A stretch of DNA of 64,000 nt from contig OW121854.1 in the NCBI GenBank assembly GCA_933228895.1, positions 8,683,131-8,747,130 of the forward strand. Reading direction: 5' to 3'. Under the pieces are notes generated by a model. The model was not told the origin of the DNA. It did not search any database and saw only the letters and a program-made list of their open reading frames with translations. How positions within the stretch are numbered: position 1 is the first letter of the stretch; each line of letters starts with the position of its first letter. Made by a program: the position numbers and the translations under genes. Positions 49,520 to 61,313 of this stretch are shown here, piece by piece. This DNA is from Platycnemis pennipes. Taxonomy: Eukaryota > Arthropoda > Insecta > Odonata > Platycnemididae.

Positions 49520-50105
49520 TATTTTTTCGTCAAATGCTGGCTTTTATCATTACAGTATTCCTGGTTATCACCTTCCAGCTGACCTCGACTAGTTCCTTCG
49601 GTCCTATCAAAAGTTAGCCCATTTCTTTACACTATGGGGATTCATCAGTAATATCTTAAAGGGAATAAAAATCGTTGTTTTCCGTAAGATTCTATTCAAA
49701 TCAGCAACATAGTTTGGAAATTGTAATGTTAAATGAGAGCAAATCGAAATAGTGACTTAATTACGATTCAAACCTAGCGGCGACCGTTTCGCGATTTTCT
49801 CGCTTCTCACGATTCTCTCGCGGTTCTCGGGACCCGTATCCTCCTGACACGAAGCCACCAGGTGGCGCTAGTGTCCAGAAACCTATACGCATTGGCCTTA
49901 TGGCAGTGTCATCCCCTTGATTCAACTAGGATGCCCGCTATTATTTCACAGATTGGCAATCCGGGCGCAAAGAATCTACATTCTGTCTTGAGATTTACGA
50001 ACGTGCGCTGGTAACGAATAGCGAGAAATAATAAATTCACTCGCGAGAAAAAAATTACAAACCTTTGATAGCTTACCACAAGCAAATGCCAATACTTTCC
50101 CTTGG

Positions 50106-50941
50106 TCACCACTTTGCCTGCGCAGATGGAATACCTGAACAACGACCAGATGATCATATCTCCCTAAGAATTTGCACTGCACTGTTACCACTTGAATACG
50201 AATATATAGAAAGATATGGGCAGAAAATGACACTTACCGAAGCGAATCTGCACCAAGCCCTCGGTCCTTTTAACGTAGCTAGCAGGAGCCCGGAGTACAA
50301 AGTCGAAACGGGCGATCAGCAACAGCCTTCCGTCGAATGGTTTTCCGTCGGAGGATGGTTGACCCACATTCTCCTGAAAAATTGTACATGAACACATGTT
50401 ACAGATTTCAGAAGATAGAAATATCAAGTTTCCAAAAATATATATTGCCGATAGTACGGTCAAGTAACGAAGTTACTCACTTTAGCCTGGATGGACCATC
50501 TCCACATTCCACTCTCTGGTTGAGAAAGAGTAGAAAAAAATTATGCTCCAGTCTAATCGAGGAACGCACCACCCTGAAGTACGAATTTGATTTGCTCTTC
50601 TCACACCTGTGGAGTAGAAAGAGACATTAAAAACCACGTTGAATCAATTTTCCTCTTCCGAGCGAAAAAATTTCAAATGCGATTAGGGAAATGTTCATCT
50701 TTTGCCATTAGAGGAGGGAAACTTAAGAACTTTCTCCCGAAAAGAAATACGCCGCGACCGTATGAAAGACCGAATGACAACGTGAAGTGAGCTACTAACC
50801 AATTCGACGACGAATGATGATCTTCCGCCCGCTCGGCCGAATTCGAATGACTCCGACACGTGCTCCAGGTTGAACTAGGAATCGTACGAAGCCAATTCCT
50901 CGATAGATCTTAAACTCACTCCGTAGCTGTTCTTCAAAGAG
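50106..50941 (-). pseudogene. TEP/alpha-2-macroglobulin-like exon cluster, copy in unit 2
   Basis: The minus-strand exons are 50,941-50,800 (142 bp, intact frame through IRIRPSGRKIIIRRRI), 50,606-50,481 (126 bp), 50,373-50,238 (136 bp) and 50,134 down to a TGA at 50,106. Exon 2 has a T7 run where unit 1 has the six-base TTTGTT. The extra base shifts the frame, so that it stops at a TAA just before the donor. With 125 bp the phases of all four exons agree, which argues that the extra T is the lesion. A possible further 5' exon ends at about 51,080 with a CAG|GTTAGA donor. The MG2-MG3-like motifs match the other two copies. It could only be functional if splicing differs from this model. Confidence 0.6.
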
Positions 50942-51209
50942 CTGAAAAAGATAAGAACACATGCTGTAGCCACCATTCCTAATTTCTGGATAGCCAAAAA
51001 TGAGAAAAAGAAACTATTTCTGAAGTATTGCCTCATGGGAAATCTAAAATTATTCGGATTAACCGAAGGCTTCTAACCTGATAGACACAACTATGAGATA
51101 AGACGAGACAGGGCAAAGTAGCAGAAGCTTCTAAGCAACTCAAATGTTATGTCTTCTCATTTCCTACAGGATCCCACCCTCAATCTCACCGAGATCTCAG
51201 GAGAAGACT

Positions 51210-51620
51210 GAACGCCCGTGCGTTCGAGTCTATGCAGTGTGAAACCAGGAGAGGGGAAATTTGAGGGGGGGGGGAATCTGAGGTGGGGAAGGATTGCAAG
51301 GTGGGGTTATGGGATTGAGGGGGTTAAGGGGTTCGTGGGAGGGTGGGGCTGCCGGCCGATTCTTTCGTGCGAGAGGGGTGAGTTCGGGGAGGAGAAGGCG
51401 GGGGTTGGTACAGGATGGGTTGATGGCAAACCACGTGACGTTAGCAGCGGGCAGCTCTGGCGGTCATGCAGGACCTTCAAACCATCTGCACAGAGAAGCA
51501 TTGCGAGTGGCATTCTGAACATATTACCAATAGCCACCTTCAGTTTCTCCCCTGCCGCCACAACCCAGACCCTCCCTTTCTCCCTTCTCCGTGGAACAAC
51601 GCATGGAGTAGGACGAGTGT
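51210..51620 (-). promoter_or_regulatory. CpG- and G-rich segment, unit 2
   Basis: Counterpart of 42,184-42,600, still adjacent to the exon cluster. Next to it on the minus strand, GTTCAGTCTTC resembles the arthropod TCAGT initiator. It is followed 20 bp later by a G|GTGAGA donor-like site, which would make a short untranslated first exon. Speculative. Confidence 0.3.
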
Positions 51621-53900
51621 TCGATACGGAAAGGTTTTAAAAGCCCATTCCACCCTCATTGCATTGATTGTTTTAAACAAGCCACACTGCGTAATAGTAA
51701 TAATAATACGATTTGAAGATTCAAAGAGAAAAAACCACTAGCAATGACAGACCAGATACAAATTCATAATAATTATTTAAACACTCAACTCGAATCCAAA
51801 ATTATCCCTCAATTCGGTGCAACAGTGAAGTATTTAGGTGAAAACTAGTACTCCCCATTTAAAATCAGTTACCACTGGATAAAATTGAAAAAAATTATAG
51901 TAATTATAATAAAATGTGCTTATTGGGACGAGAATGAGACGAAACTATACATTATCATGTTACCCCTCATCAAACAAAATTACCTGCATAAAACCAAATA
52001 GGATTGTCGTGATTTTACAGTTAAAATCAGAGGTAAAGGAAACTAATATCATCATCAAAAATATCAAGGCATTAAATAATAATGAACAGTTCAGATTTGA
52101 GAGAGTATTCGTGACGTGTGATGCTTTTTTTTTTGCTGGGAGAAGTGTTTCACTTAGCGCCCTTTTGAGAGATGAAAGAAGTGGAGATTCTCTTAGCATA
52201 ACGGGAGTTTGTTCCATCCCCGACGTGCAATGACAATGAAAGATTTGTTGAAAATGGTCGTCCAGTGGAGAGGTATTACCATCTAATGATCCCTTCGCAT
52301 GTTAGTTTAATGTCCATTTTTCTGTTTCCTGAATTCTTCAGAGACGTATTGAGGTGTTTTAGTGTTGAGAATTCGATAAAGAAGGTAGAGGGTGTGAAGT
52401 TTGCGTCTGCAACTATATAATTATGCATTGAGAGATGTGATCCGATACCTGTCGATTGAAATTGAACCTAATGCACGCATTCAGAGCAATTGAATTTTTA
52501 GTGACTAATGTTATGTTACGTAGATCTTGATGAACTATATCAGCGCAGCCAAAATGAGGTAAAATTAACGACGATACCAGCTGTGCCTTTAGGCCGATTG
52601 GGGATCACATGTTTTAATCTATCTACGTCGGACATCAGATTCGAATTCTGTGTTTCCTTTATTGAGAATTGCTGCGCTGATGCCTATTGGTTGACCATTT
52701 AAGGCTGTGGGTTTTCTGCAGCATTTAACATTCTTCTTAATTAGCTTGTATTCATGTAAGCTGGCCGATGGTTTATATAATATTTGTATTGTATATGATA
52801 CGTATATGCAAAGCTTTTCAAAAAATAGTTATTATGAAACATTACTGATGTAAAATCTGCATTTTACGATAAAATAACTCAATGATGCTGTAATATATGG
52901 TAATTATTTGCGATTTTATTTATGACACTGCTGAAAATTAAGCAGACGCGAGAATACTAGAACTTTCTAGGGCATTCTATCAAAATAATAATCTACAGAG
53001 CTGAATATACAAGCCTAGATGTTGGGAAACAATTCATCAAAACGTACATCTGGACCTACGGGTGACAATAGCATTCACATCGGCAAACCTGTGGATATGA
53101 GTTTCACTTTAACTAAAGTAGGTAATCCCTTTGTTCGATTTATTAAATATGGACAAAATATGCACTGTGAGGCAACAACTTAATGGCATGAACTGATACC
53201 ACATGAAGTTACAGAAAATATTAAGGAGCTCTTTATGTTAGCTTCAGCGGTGAAACAACATTCCCCTTCGGCAAAATAATACAGAATTAGGTTAACGATT
53301 ATTCTTAATCATCACGTACTTGGCGCATTAAGACAACTATCCTTCTCAAATTATCAACCGACAGAGCCATTCATTACAATTGGCAACATTTCCTTCACCC
53401 GCGATACGTTTCATGTCCTAAAAGTCACTCGTCCACGTTTTTAAAAAGGTTTTGAGAGCCATTTATTTCACAGTACACTGAAAACCTTTCCCTTCAATGC
53501 ACCGTAAAATGATACTAGTGTCTCATGCCAAAGACATGTTGGAGGGCATAAGCGTAGTACAAATATTAGACTAAATTAATCGAGAATGCGGAATATTTCG
53601 CGACTACCACTAATCCTGAGGACGTTATGGACGAGATACTGGGCTAGATAGTAGAGAGAAGAAATAAGTTTGGAAGGTTGGTAGCGTTGTAAAAATGAAA
53701 AAATATTCCCATCAAGAGATTAGAACCAGCGAGTTATTTGGTCGCATCACCTCATTCCATGCAACAGGGTGCAAGGGAATCTTGCCCAAACGAAGAAACT
53801 GGGAAAATCTCATTCACAACATGGATATCTTTCACGTGTAACAACTTTCCCGCTTCTATCCTATCGTGTCTCGTAGTTCTGTGAGTAGGGGAAGGTGGCG

Positions 53901-53908
53901 TGACGTCA
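53901..53908. promoter_or_regulatory. Perfect CRE palindrome TGACGTCA (unit 3)
   Basis: Unit 3 counterpart of the site at 35,494. Confidence 0.35.
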
Positions 53909-54499
53909 CAATCAGCTGTGAGGGTGTAGGGTGGGGGAACTGCGGAGGAGGGGAAGTGTCGTAAATGCCGATAGAGTTTCTCCCGAAACAAAGGGTGAAT
54001 TTGGTGTACCTCACAGTGGTTCTTCTCCCTTCTCCCCGGGACGCAGACGTCCAACACGATCCTATATTAATGATTCGTTCATACGCACTTTTCCATAAAT
54101 TTCACTAGAAACGATGTGCTTTATTTAATTCTAATAAAAATTAACCCAGGAACTTGCAGCAAGAAGGAAATGTGCACACGCTCGCACACTGTATTCTTAT
54201 ATACGTAGAAGAAAAAAAGCTGAATGCTTGCCACGCGCTATTTCCTACTTATGACGATGATAATTATTTCCATAGTATTTCCGTTTTTATGGCAATTGTT
54301 AATTCATTAAGTAAAATTATAGATTCACAAAATTCTTGCACTGATGTTTGACTTTTTTCGCCTTTGAGCCTCAAATCCACTCGAAGAAGGTTTGACGAAC
54401 GCGTAAGTAATTCGAACTTCACGGTTACTACATTACGCAAGTAAAATTAAATCAGGGGCGTCGGAACTATTTTCACTGGGGAGGGGGAGAAACCTTGAA

Positions 54500-54572
54500 A
54501 AGGGCCCGACACCTAAGGAAAGGGCCCGGCCCCTAAGGAAAGGGCCCGGCACCTAAGAAAAGAGCCCGCATT
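54500..54572. repeat. 23-bp minisatellite, unit 3
   Basis: Three units of GGGCCCGGCACCTAAGGAAA type, the counterpart of 36,078-36,150, with its own base changes. Confidence 0.7.
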
Positions 54573-55322
54573 TTTGCGGAAAAGAGGGATAAGACTAGAA
54601 TTTCGATAAAAGAGCATATTAAAAGGTGTGAGAATATGTGAGAAAGTACAGCTTCCACTGAAAGGGCCAGGATCTAAATCTGTGGGGGCATTCGGTCCCT
54701 CCAGCCCCTTACTCCCGACGCCGCATAACTAAATCATATCACAGCGCAACACTAAAAATGATGCGGTATTTAAAATTGAGGAGGAAACGGGAAGTGTCTA
54801 TCTCTTCCGTTAAGTAATACCCCAACGTTCGTCAAATGCGAATTAAAATCGATGGGAACTGCAAGGTCCCATTCCTGTGACGAGCCACACGATTTAACTA
54901 GGACGCCCGCTATTTTTAATCCGTGTAATTTTTTCACAGATTGGAAATCCGAGAGCAAAGAATCTACATTCCGTCTTGAGATTTACGAACGTGCGCTGGT
55001 AACGAATAGCGAGAAATTATAAATTCACACGAAGGAGAAATTATGAGTGCGGTAAAAGTAACAAGAGCTATATCCTTCAAGAATAAAGCACCTAATCAGA
55101 GGCAGTATATTCTTCGGGGATATCCTAACAATTTCTATAAGCTTCCCACATATTCACGTATTTTTATCCTGGATTGAAATTTTCTTTCCGACTATTCCTA
55201 CGTCGCTTGATAATCTGCGAGCGGCATTCAATGGACGAATGATTGGAATAGACAGGCCTCGACTTTTTCTCCATAATCCCTTTGATAGCATACCACACGC
55301 AAATGCCAATACTTTCCCTTGG

Positions 55323-56160
55323 TCACCACTTCGCCTGCGCAGGTGGAATACCTGAACAATAACAAGATGATCTCATTTCTCCCTACCAATTTGCACTGCA
55401 CTGTTACCACTTGAATACTAATATATAGAAAGATATAGGCAGAAAATGACACTTACCGTAGCGAATCTGCACCAAGCCCTCGGTCTGTTGAACGTAGTTA
55501 GCAGAGGCCCGGAGTACAAAGTCGAAACGGGCGATCAGCAACAGCCTTCCGTCGAATGGTTTTCCGTCTGAGGATGGTTGACCCACATTCTCCTGAAAAA
55601 TTGTACATGAACACATGTTACAGATTTCAGAAGATAGAAATATCAAGTTTCCAAAAATATATATTGCCGATAGTACGGTCAAGTAACGAAGTTACTCACT
55701 TTAGCCTGGATGGACCATCTCCACATTCCACTCTCTGGTTGAGAAAGAGTAGAAAAAAATTATGCTCCAGTCTAATCGAGGAACGCACCACCCTGAAGTA
55801 CGAATTTGATTTGCTCTTCTCACACCTGTGGAGTAGAAAGAGACATTAAAAACCACGTTGAATCAATTTTCCTCTTCCGAGCGAAAAAATTTCAAATGCG
55901 ATAAGGGAAATGTTCATCTTTTGCCATCAGAGGAGGGAAACTTAAGAACATTCTCCCGAAAAGAAATACGCCGCGACCGTATGAAAGACCGAATGACAAC
56001 GTGAAGTGAGCTACTAACCAATTCGACGACGAATGATGATCTTCCGCCCGCTCGGCCGAATTCAAATGACTCCGACACGTGCTCCAGGTTGAACTAGGAA
56101 TCGTACGAAGCCAATTCCTCGATAGATCTTAAACTCACTCCGTAGCTGTTCTTCAAAGAG
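55323..56160 (-). pseudogene. TEP/alpha-2-macroglobulin-like exon cluster, copy in unit 3
   Basis: The exons mirror unit 2: 56,160-56,019 (142 bp), 55,825-55,700 (126 bp with the same T7 run), 55,592-55,457 (136 bp) and 55,351 down to a TGA at 55,323. It shares the exon 2 frameshift with unit 2, so that lesion predates the split of these two copies. Exon 3 reads SYVQQTEGLVQIRYG-like residues, with Tyr where units 1 and 2 have Phe, closer to the YG of the macroglobulin family. No other new lesion is seen in exons 1 or 3. Confidence 0.6.
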
Positions 56161-56429
56161 CTGAAAAAGATAAGAACACATGCTGTAGCCACCATTCCTA
56201 ATTTCTGGATAGCCAAAAATGAGAAAAAAAAACTATTTCTGAAGTATTGCCTCATGGGAAATCTAAAATTATTCGGATTAACCGAAGGTTTCTAACCTGA
56301 TAGACACAACTATGAGATAAGACGAGACAGGGAAAAGTAGCAGAAGCTTCTAAGCAACTCAAATGTTATGTCTTCTCATTTCCTACAGGATTCCACCCTC
56401 AATCTCACCGAGATCTCAGGAGAAGACTG

Positions 56430-56845
56430 AACGCCCGTGCGTTCGCGTCTATGCAGTGTGAAACCAGGAGAGGGGAAATTTGAGGGGGGGGGGATCGTAG
56501 GTGGGGATGATTTGCAAGGTGGGGTTATGGGATTGAGGGGGTTAAGAGGTTCGTCGGAGGGTGGGGCTGCCTCCGATTCTTTCGTACGAGAGGGGTGAGT
56601 TCGGGGAGGAGAAGGCGGGGGTTGGTACGGGAGGGGTTGATGGCAAACCACGTGACGTTAGCAGCGGGCAGAGCTGGCGGTCATGCAGGGCCTTCAAACC
56701 CTCTGCACAGAGAAGCATTGCGAGTGGCATTTTGACCATATTACCAATAGTCACCTTCAGTTTCTCCCCTGCCGCCACAACCCAGACCCTCCCTTTCTCC
56801 CTTCTCCGTGGAACAACGCATGGAGAAGGACGAGTGTTCGATACC
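56430..56845 (-). promoter_or_regulatory. CpG- and G-rich segment, unit 3
   Basis: Counterpart of the unit 2 segment, with the same G-runs, CACGTG and initiator-like flank. Confidence 0.3.
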
Positions 56846-58590
56846 GAAAGGTTTCAAAAACCCATTCCACCCTCATTGCATTGATTGTTTTAAACAAGCC
56901 ACACAGCGTAATAGTAATAATAATACGATTTGACGATTCAAAGAGAAAAAAAACCATTAGCAATGACGGACCAGATATAACTCTGACAAAAAATACGCTA
57001 TTTAGTGGATATTGCAGTACCATTTTTCCGTAATGACAAAAGCAGAAAAATTCACCACGTACCAAGACCAGCGATAGAAATTAAAAGAATTTGGAATATG
57101 AAAAATGTTCATGTAAGTAGTACCAATCGTCATCTCAGCTACCAGTATTGCCCCAAAACAAATTAATAATAATTATCACTAAAATCGAATCCAAACACAT
57201 ATTCCTCAATTCGGCGCAACTGTGAATTACTTTGGGGAAAACTAGTGCTCCTAATTTAAAACTCCCGTTATCACTGGATAAAATTTAAATAAATGATTGT
57301 AAATATAATAAACTGTGCTTATTGGGACGAGATTGAGACAAAACTTTATTCTGTCATGTATCCCCTCATCAAGGTAATTACCTACAACAACATATGATTG
57401 TCGTGACTTCACAATTAAAATCCGAAGTAAAAAAATTTTCATAATCAAAAATATCATGGAATTAAATAATAATTTACTGATTATACCGAGTTAGTATTCG
57501 TGACGTGCGATGCTCATCTTTTTAGTTGTGAGAAGTGTTATACTTAGCGCCCTTTTGAAAGATGAAAGTAATGGAGATTCTCTTAAGCAAAAGGGGAGTT
57601 GGTTCCATCCTCGACGCGAAACGACAATGAATGATTTGTCGAAAATGGTCGTGCATTGGAGAGGTATTAGTGTTCAGAATTCGATAAAGAAGAGAGAGTG
57701 TGTGACGTTTGCGTCTGTAACTATATAATTATGCATATGGAGATGTAATCCGATACCTGTAGATCGAAATTGAACCTAATGTACGCATTCAGAGCGCATT
57801 GAAGTTTTAGTGACAGATGTTATGATAAGTAGATTTTGATAAACTATATCAGCGCAGCCAAAATGTGGTAAAATTAACGCCGGTACCAACTGTGCCTTTA
57901 GGCCGATTGGGGATCACATGTTTTATTCTGTCTACGTCGGACATCAGATTGGAATTCCGTGTTTTTAGTTTTCTGGTGATTGAGAATTGCTGCGTTGATG
58001 TCTAGTGGTTTACCATCTAAGGCTGTGGGTTTTCTGCAGCATTTAATATTCTTCTTAATTCGCTGGTACTCTTGTAAGCTGGCCAATGGTATATATAATA
58101 TTTGTATTGTATTTTATACGTATATGCAATGCTTTTCAAAAAATAGTTATGGTGAAACATTCCTGATGTATAATCTGCATTTTGCGATACCAGAAATCTC
58201 GATGATGCTGTAAAATATGGTAATTATTCGCGACTTAATTTATGACACCGCTGAAAATTAATCGGACGCGAAGCTAACATGTAGTTGGCAAAATCACGAC
58301 ATATTCGTTGGAATTCAACTAATAAAATTTCTAATTAAAGTTAGTGTTCAACGCGAAGGTTGGTTTTTGATAGGTAGAGCTCACCCTGTACTAAGCCATC
58401 GGCTTGTGAAATTCACACATTCAGAGTACGGGAGCCAGTTCCTTTCACTGGGCCACCTGCGATTTCCTATTCAGTTCCGACACGCAAAAAATCGAATCAA
58501 ACGGATTTTAAGTGGGGTTTAGGGTGTCTCAAGATACAAGGGAAATTTTTTTTTCGCGTAATCAAATACGCATACCCTCTATTGTTTTTA

Positions 58591-59115
58591 TGCTCTCAAT
58601 GAAATCAAAGCCTACTGTAAATCATTGCAGAGGTGGATCAAAGCATGAATTTGGGGGGGGGGGGAGTGTAATCAATCCTTCTAACAGAATGCTAAGTAAC
58701 AGTCGTCATGATTGAGAGATAAAATCTGTAAATTGTTGATTTTTCTATAATCTGACTGCATGATTTTCGACGATGAAATGCTCGGGTGAGAGGCCAAGAT
58801 TTCAGCAGTTTCTCACAGACAATCGGTCAGCGCTGCCTGTACTACGCGATGGAGACACGGCAACGTCGTACAGGTGACTATTGCTTAGAGCCACAGAGGA
58901 CACGTGCGAATGGTTCGCAGACGCCAATTCCCAGTAGGGAAAAAGGGAGGGGAGGGGGGATGGAGAGGAAAAATGGGGATGGAGAGGAAAAACTGGGATG
59001 GCTGATAATTTGTTTTCGTGACAGCTAGGGCACAAGGAGTTCGGTCTCAACGACATTTCATCTCCACCAAGTGCTTGCTGTGAGTTTAATTGCGTTTTGC
59101 CTGATTTTATTTGGC
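58591..59115. other. Poly-G tract and unassigned DNA
   Basis: A run of 13 G at about 58,652, then a purine-rich stretch GGGAGGGGAGGGGGGATGG with a GGAGAGGAAAAA-type duplication at 58,950-58,990. An 80-codon open frame here (58,786-59,028) has no known motif. Confidence 0.4.
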
Positions 59116-59117
59116 CG

Positions 59118-59695
59118 AAAGAGTTCTGTTACCTTGGAAGCCGAGTAACCAACGACGGACGAAGCAAGAAATAAATAGTAGATTAGCCCAGCCAGGGCAT
59201 TCTATCAAAAGAAGAATCTTCTCACAGCTGGAAATAAAATCGTCGAAGTAAGGAAATAGTTCATCAGAACGTATATCTGGAGGATGTTTCTTTACGGCAG
59301 TGAGGCATGGACGATGACAGCTGCGGAGAAGAAAAGGGTGGAAGAATTCGAAATGTGGTGCTACAAAAGAATGATGAAGATTAAATGGATCGACCGAGTA
59401 AGTAACGAGGAAGTCCTAAGAGGAGTAGGAGAAAAGAGAAGGCTGCTGGATCTCTAAGTAGAAGAAGGGATAACTTAATCGGCCATATCTTGAGACGCGA
59501 CGGCCTGATGAAGACAAACGTTGAAGTAAAAGTGAATGGGAAGAATTGAAAAGACAGGCCTCGTATGAGATACATGGAACAGGTCGTAAAGGACGTGAAA
59601 GTGAGGAACTAAGTTAATATTAAGAGGTTAGCCGATAGAAGAATCGAGTGGAAAGCAGCGTCAAGCCAATCATAGGATTGTTGACCCATGACGAT
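59118..59695 (+). pseudogene. RTE-like non-LTR retrotransposon, 3' ORF end
   Basis: Reads FCYLGSRVTNDGRSKK, then a stop, AFYQKKNLLTA, a second stop after EVRK, and TYIWRMFLYGSEAWTMTAAEKKR. The frame continues as FEMWCYKRMMKIKWIDRVSNEEVLRGVGEKRRLLDL. Frameshifted remains of the C-terminus (GHILRRDGLMK, GRPRMRYMEQVVKD, RLADRRIEWKAAS) follow. This is the region after the reverse transcriptase catalytic core in a common animal LINE group. The copy is 5'-truncated and has several stops. Scraps of the same family head each tandem unit and lie at 31.97 kb. Confidence 0.75.
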
Positions 59696-59699
59696 GATG

Positions 59700-60535
59700 A
59701 TTGGCTGATTTATCAAATTATTAGGTAGCAAAATAGGCGTGTAAATATTCCAGGTTCCTATCGTAACCGAAAACGTAATCCTAAATTTAAAAACTGATAC
59801 TCACCGATAAGAGGAATCGGAACCATGGACAAAACTTGCTGAAATGGATGAAAGAAAGGTTCGTGCACTTGAAATAGCTAGTTTTTTAAAAACTCACTTT
59901 AATAATTAATTTTGGTTTGTGTTCCGTTTTTAATTAAATTCATTGTTTTGATTTATTAGCAATAAGAATCATATTCTGCTGAATGCCTCTAGGGAAGAGG
60001 TTAGTATTCATATCCGTTTTACTGACTTTTTTATACACATTAATGACAAATTTATTATTTTCCAAAAGTATTCAACGGGTTTAACCATACGTTTGGATTG
60101 TAAAACGAAATAATTCATAGGGATCATTTGACACACATATTGGTCAAGTCATGCAATCGATCGAAACATTCAATCCAAGAATGTTTGTACTTCACTGAAT
60201 TGGCACAACCTTTCGTTACCCTAGAAATGAATCTAACATCTTACGAAGTAAGGCATATTCTTTTTTGGTATTGCAGATTTTGAAACTTTGGCAAAAAAAC
60301 TTTCAGTGAACTCAGATGACGAATGTGTTTTCGTGGCACAGTAACTTTCGCAGACGTTATGTACCTTCTCACGTCACTACATTATTATCAGACTTGAGTG
60401 AAATTTTCATTGGCTTTTCGAGAATTGATCTCATTCTGACGAAAAAAACTAAATAAATGGCATAAGAACAACAAGATTATTTTTAAAAAGACTGAAATTT
60501 AATTGTACGTAGAAAACATATGTCGAGTTGAATAA
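59700..60535. other. No recognisable gene
   Basis: AT-rich, with no open frame or motif of note. It may be the decayed 5' part of the following LINE near its right end. Confidence 0.4.
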
Positions 60536-60537
60536 TT

Positions 60538-61313
60538 TTGTCAACATTATCCGAACATAATAAATGCCCAATGTTTACAGAAAGGAAAATTAGTAGTCCG
60601 GGAGACAAGGCATCATTAGAAAAAGACTTCGTAGCAATTCAGGCGTGGTGCGATAAATGGAAACTGGAACTGAACATAAAAAAGTGCGTGACAGAAAATT
60701 TTTGGAAAAGAAAAACCTCGATAGAAAGAAACTATATGATCCAAGGTACGGAATTAGTAAACTTGGAAACAGTTAAATACTTAGGGTTAACACATACTCA
60801 GTATCTATCATGGGGGAAACATGACAGGGAAATATGCGGTCAAGCAAATAGAAAGTTGGGGTTTATTGAAAGAATATTAGAGGAAAGTCAGGAAAGAGTG
60901 AAGGAACGTTGCTATTTTTCAATTGTTAGGCCACACTTAGAATATGCTGCGAGTATAATGGACCCTTAAGAAGCAGGCTTAATTTACGAATTAGATCGAG
61001 TACAACGAAGAGCAGCGAGATATGTAAAAGGGTGTTACGATAGGGAAAGCGGTGTGTCTGGTATGTTAGCCGAATTGGGATGGGAATCGCTGTCACAACG
61101 CAGGCTGAATTATAGACTTAATCTTCTTGGATAATTTAAGGAGGGACATTTCATTAATGACGTTAATCGTATGTTGCTGGCTCCGACTTATTATGGTAGG
61201 CTCGATAATTCTAATAAAATTAAGGAGATAGATTGCAGGACGGACAGGTTTAAAATGTCATTTTTTCCGCGTACGATTCGAGATCAGAACGTTAGACATC
61301 GCGTAAATCGGTA
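60538..61313 (+). pseudogene. CR1/Jockey-like LINE reverse transcriptase, C-terminal part
   Basis: An open frame of 143 codons covers the end of the reverse transcriptase thumb and beyond: AWCDKWKLELNIKKC, then ELVNLETVKYLGL, LSWGKHDREICGQANRKLGFIERIL and VRPHLEYAASIMDP. A TAA then interrupts what should continue. The frame resumes as RVQRRAARYVKGCYDRES, LAELGWESLSQRRLNYRLNLLG, stops again, and ends as IKEIDCRTDRFKMSFFPRTIRDQNVRHRVNR and two stop codons. The upstream FADD catalytic motif is not present, so the copy is 5'-truncated. This is the least decayed copy of the family whose tails are scattered through the window. Confidence 0.8.

Larger units (their letters stand above)
47072..49919 (+). 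mobile_element. Unclassified 2,848-bp insertion in unit 2
   Basis: The ends are CAAGGGG and CCCCTTG (7-bp inverted repeat), flanked by ATTCAAC at 47,065-47,071 and 49,920-49,926. Units 1 (36,455) and 3 (54,892) have a single ATTTAAC here and no insertion. An 8-bp GATTCAAC duplication with slightly shorter ends is also possible. The contents look like a small gene: paired inverted CCAAT boxes near the left end, an ATG-led open exon with a GTAAGT donor, and AATAAA near the right end. I cannot match it to a transposase family. Confidence 0.75.
45170..52945. repeat. Tandem segmental unit 2 (interrupted by a 2.8-kb insertion)
   Basis: Second copy of the unit, about 4.9 kb without the insertion at 47,072-49,919. 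It lacks the last several hundred bases present in units 1 and 3. At CAGACGCGA it passes directly into the start of unit 3 (GAATACTAGAACTTTC), which marks a recombination junction. A further internal deletion removes the block seen at 36.6-36.8 kb in unit 1. Confidence 0.9.
52946..58590. repeat. Tandem segmental unit 3 (uninterrupted)
   Basis: Third copy, about 5.6 kb, closest to unit 2 across the exons. It has no large insertion and so acts as the empty-site reference for both the Transib element and the 2.8-kb insertion. It carries extra sequence of about 270 bp near 56.98-57.25 kb. Confidence 0.9.

Noticed and set aside
50185..50463. A 92-codon minus-strand frame as a stand-alone small protein, present in all units
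   Set aside because: Strong splice sites inside it (acceptor before 50,373, donor after 50,238) show that the conserved part is one exon. The ends of the frame are intron read-through.
51218..51640. A 140-codon plus-strand Gly-rich frame, repeated in the other units, as a gene
   Set aside because: It lies in a G-rich, CpG-rich segment with frames open on both strands. Low complexity explains the length, and conservation is explained by the recent duplication.
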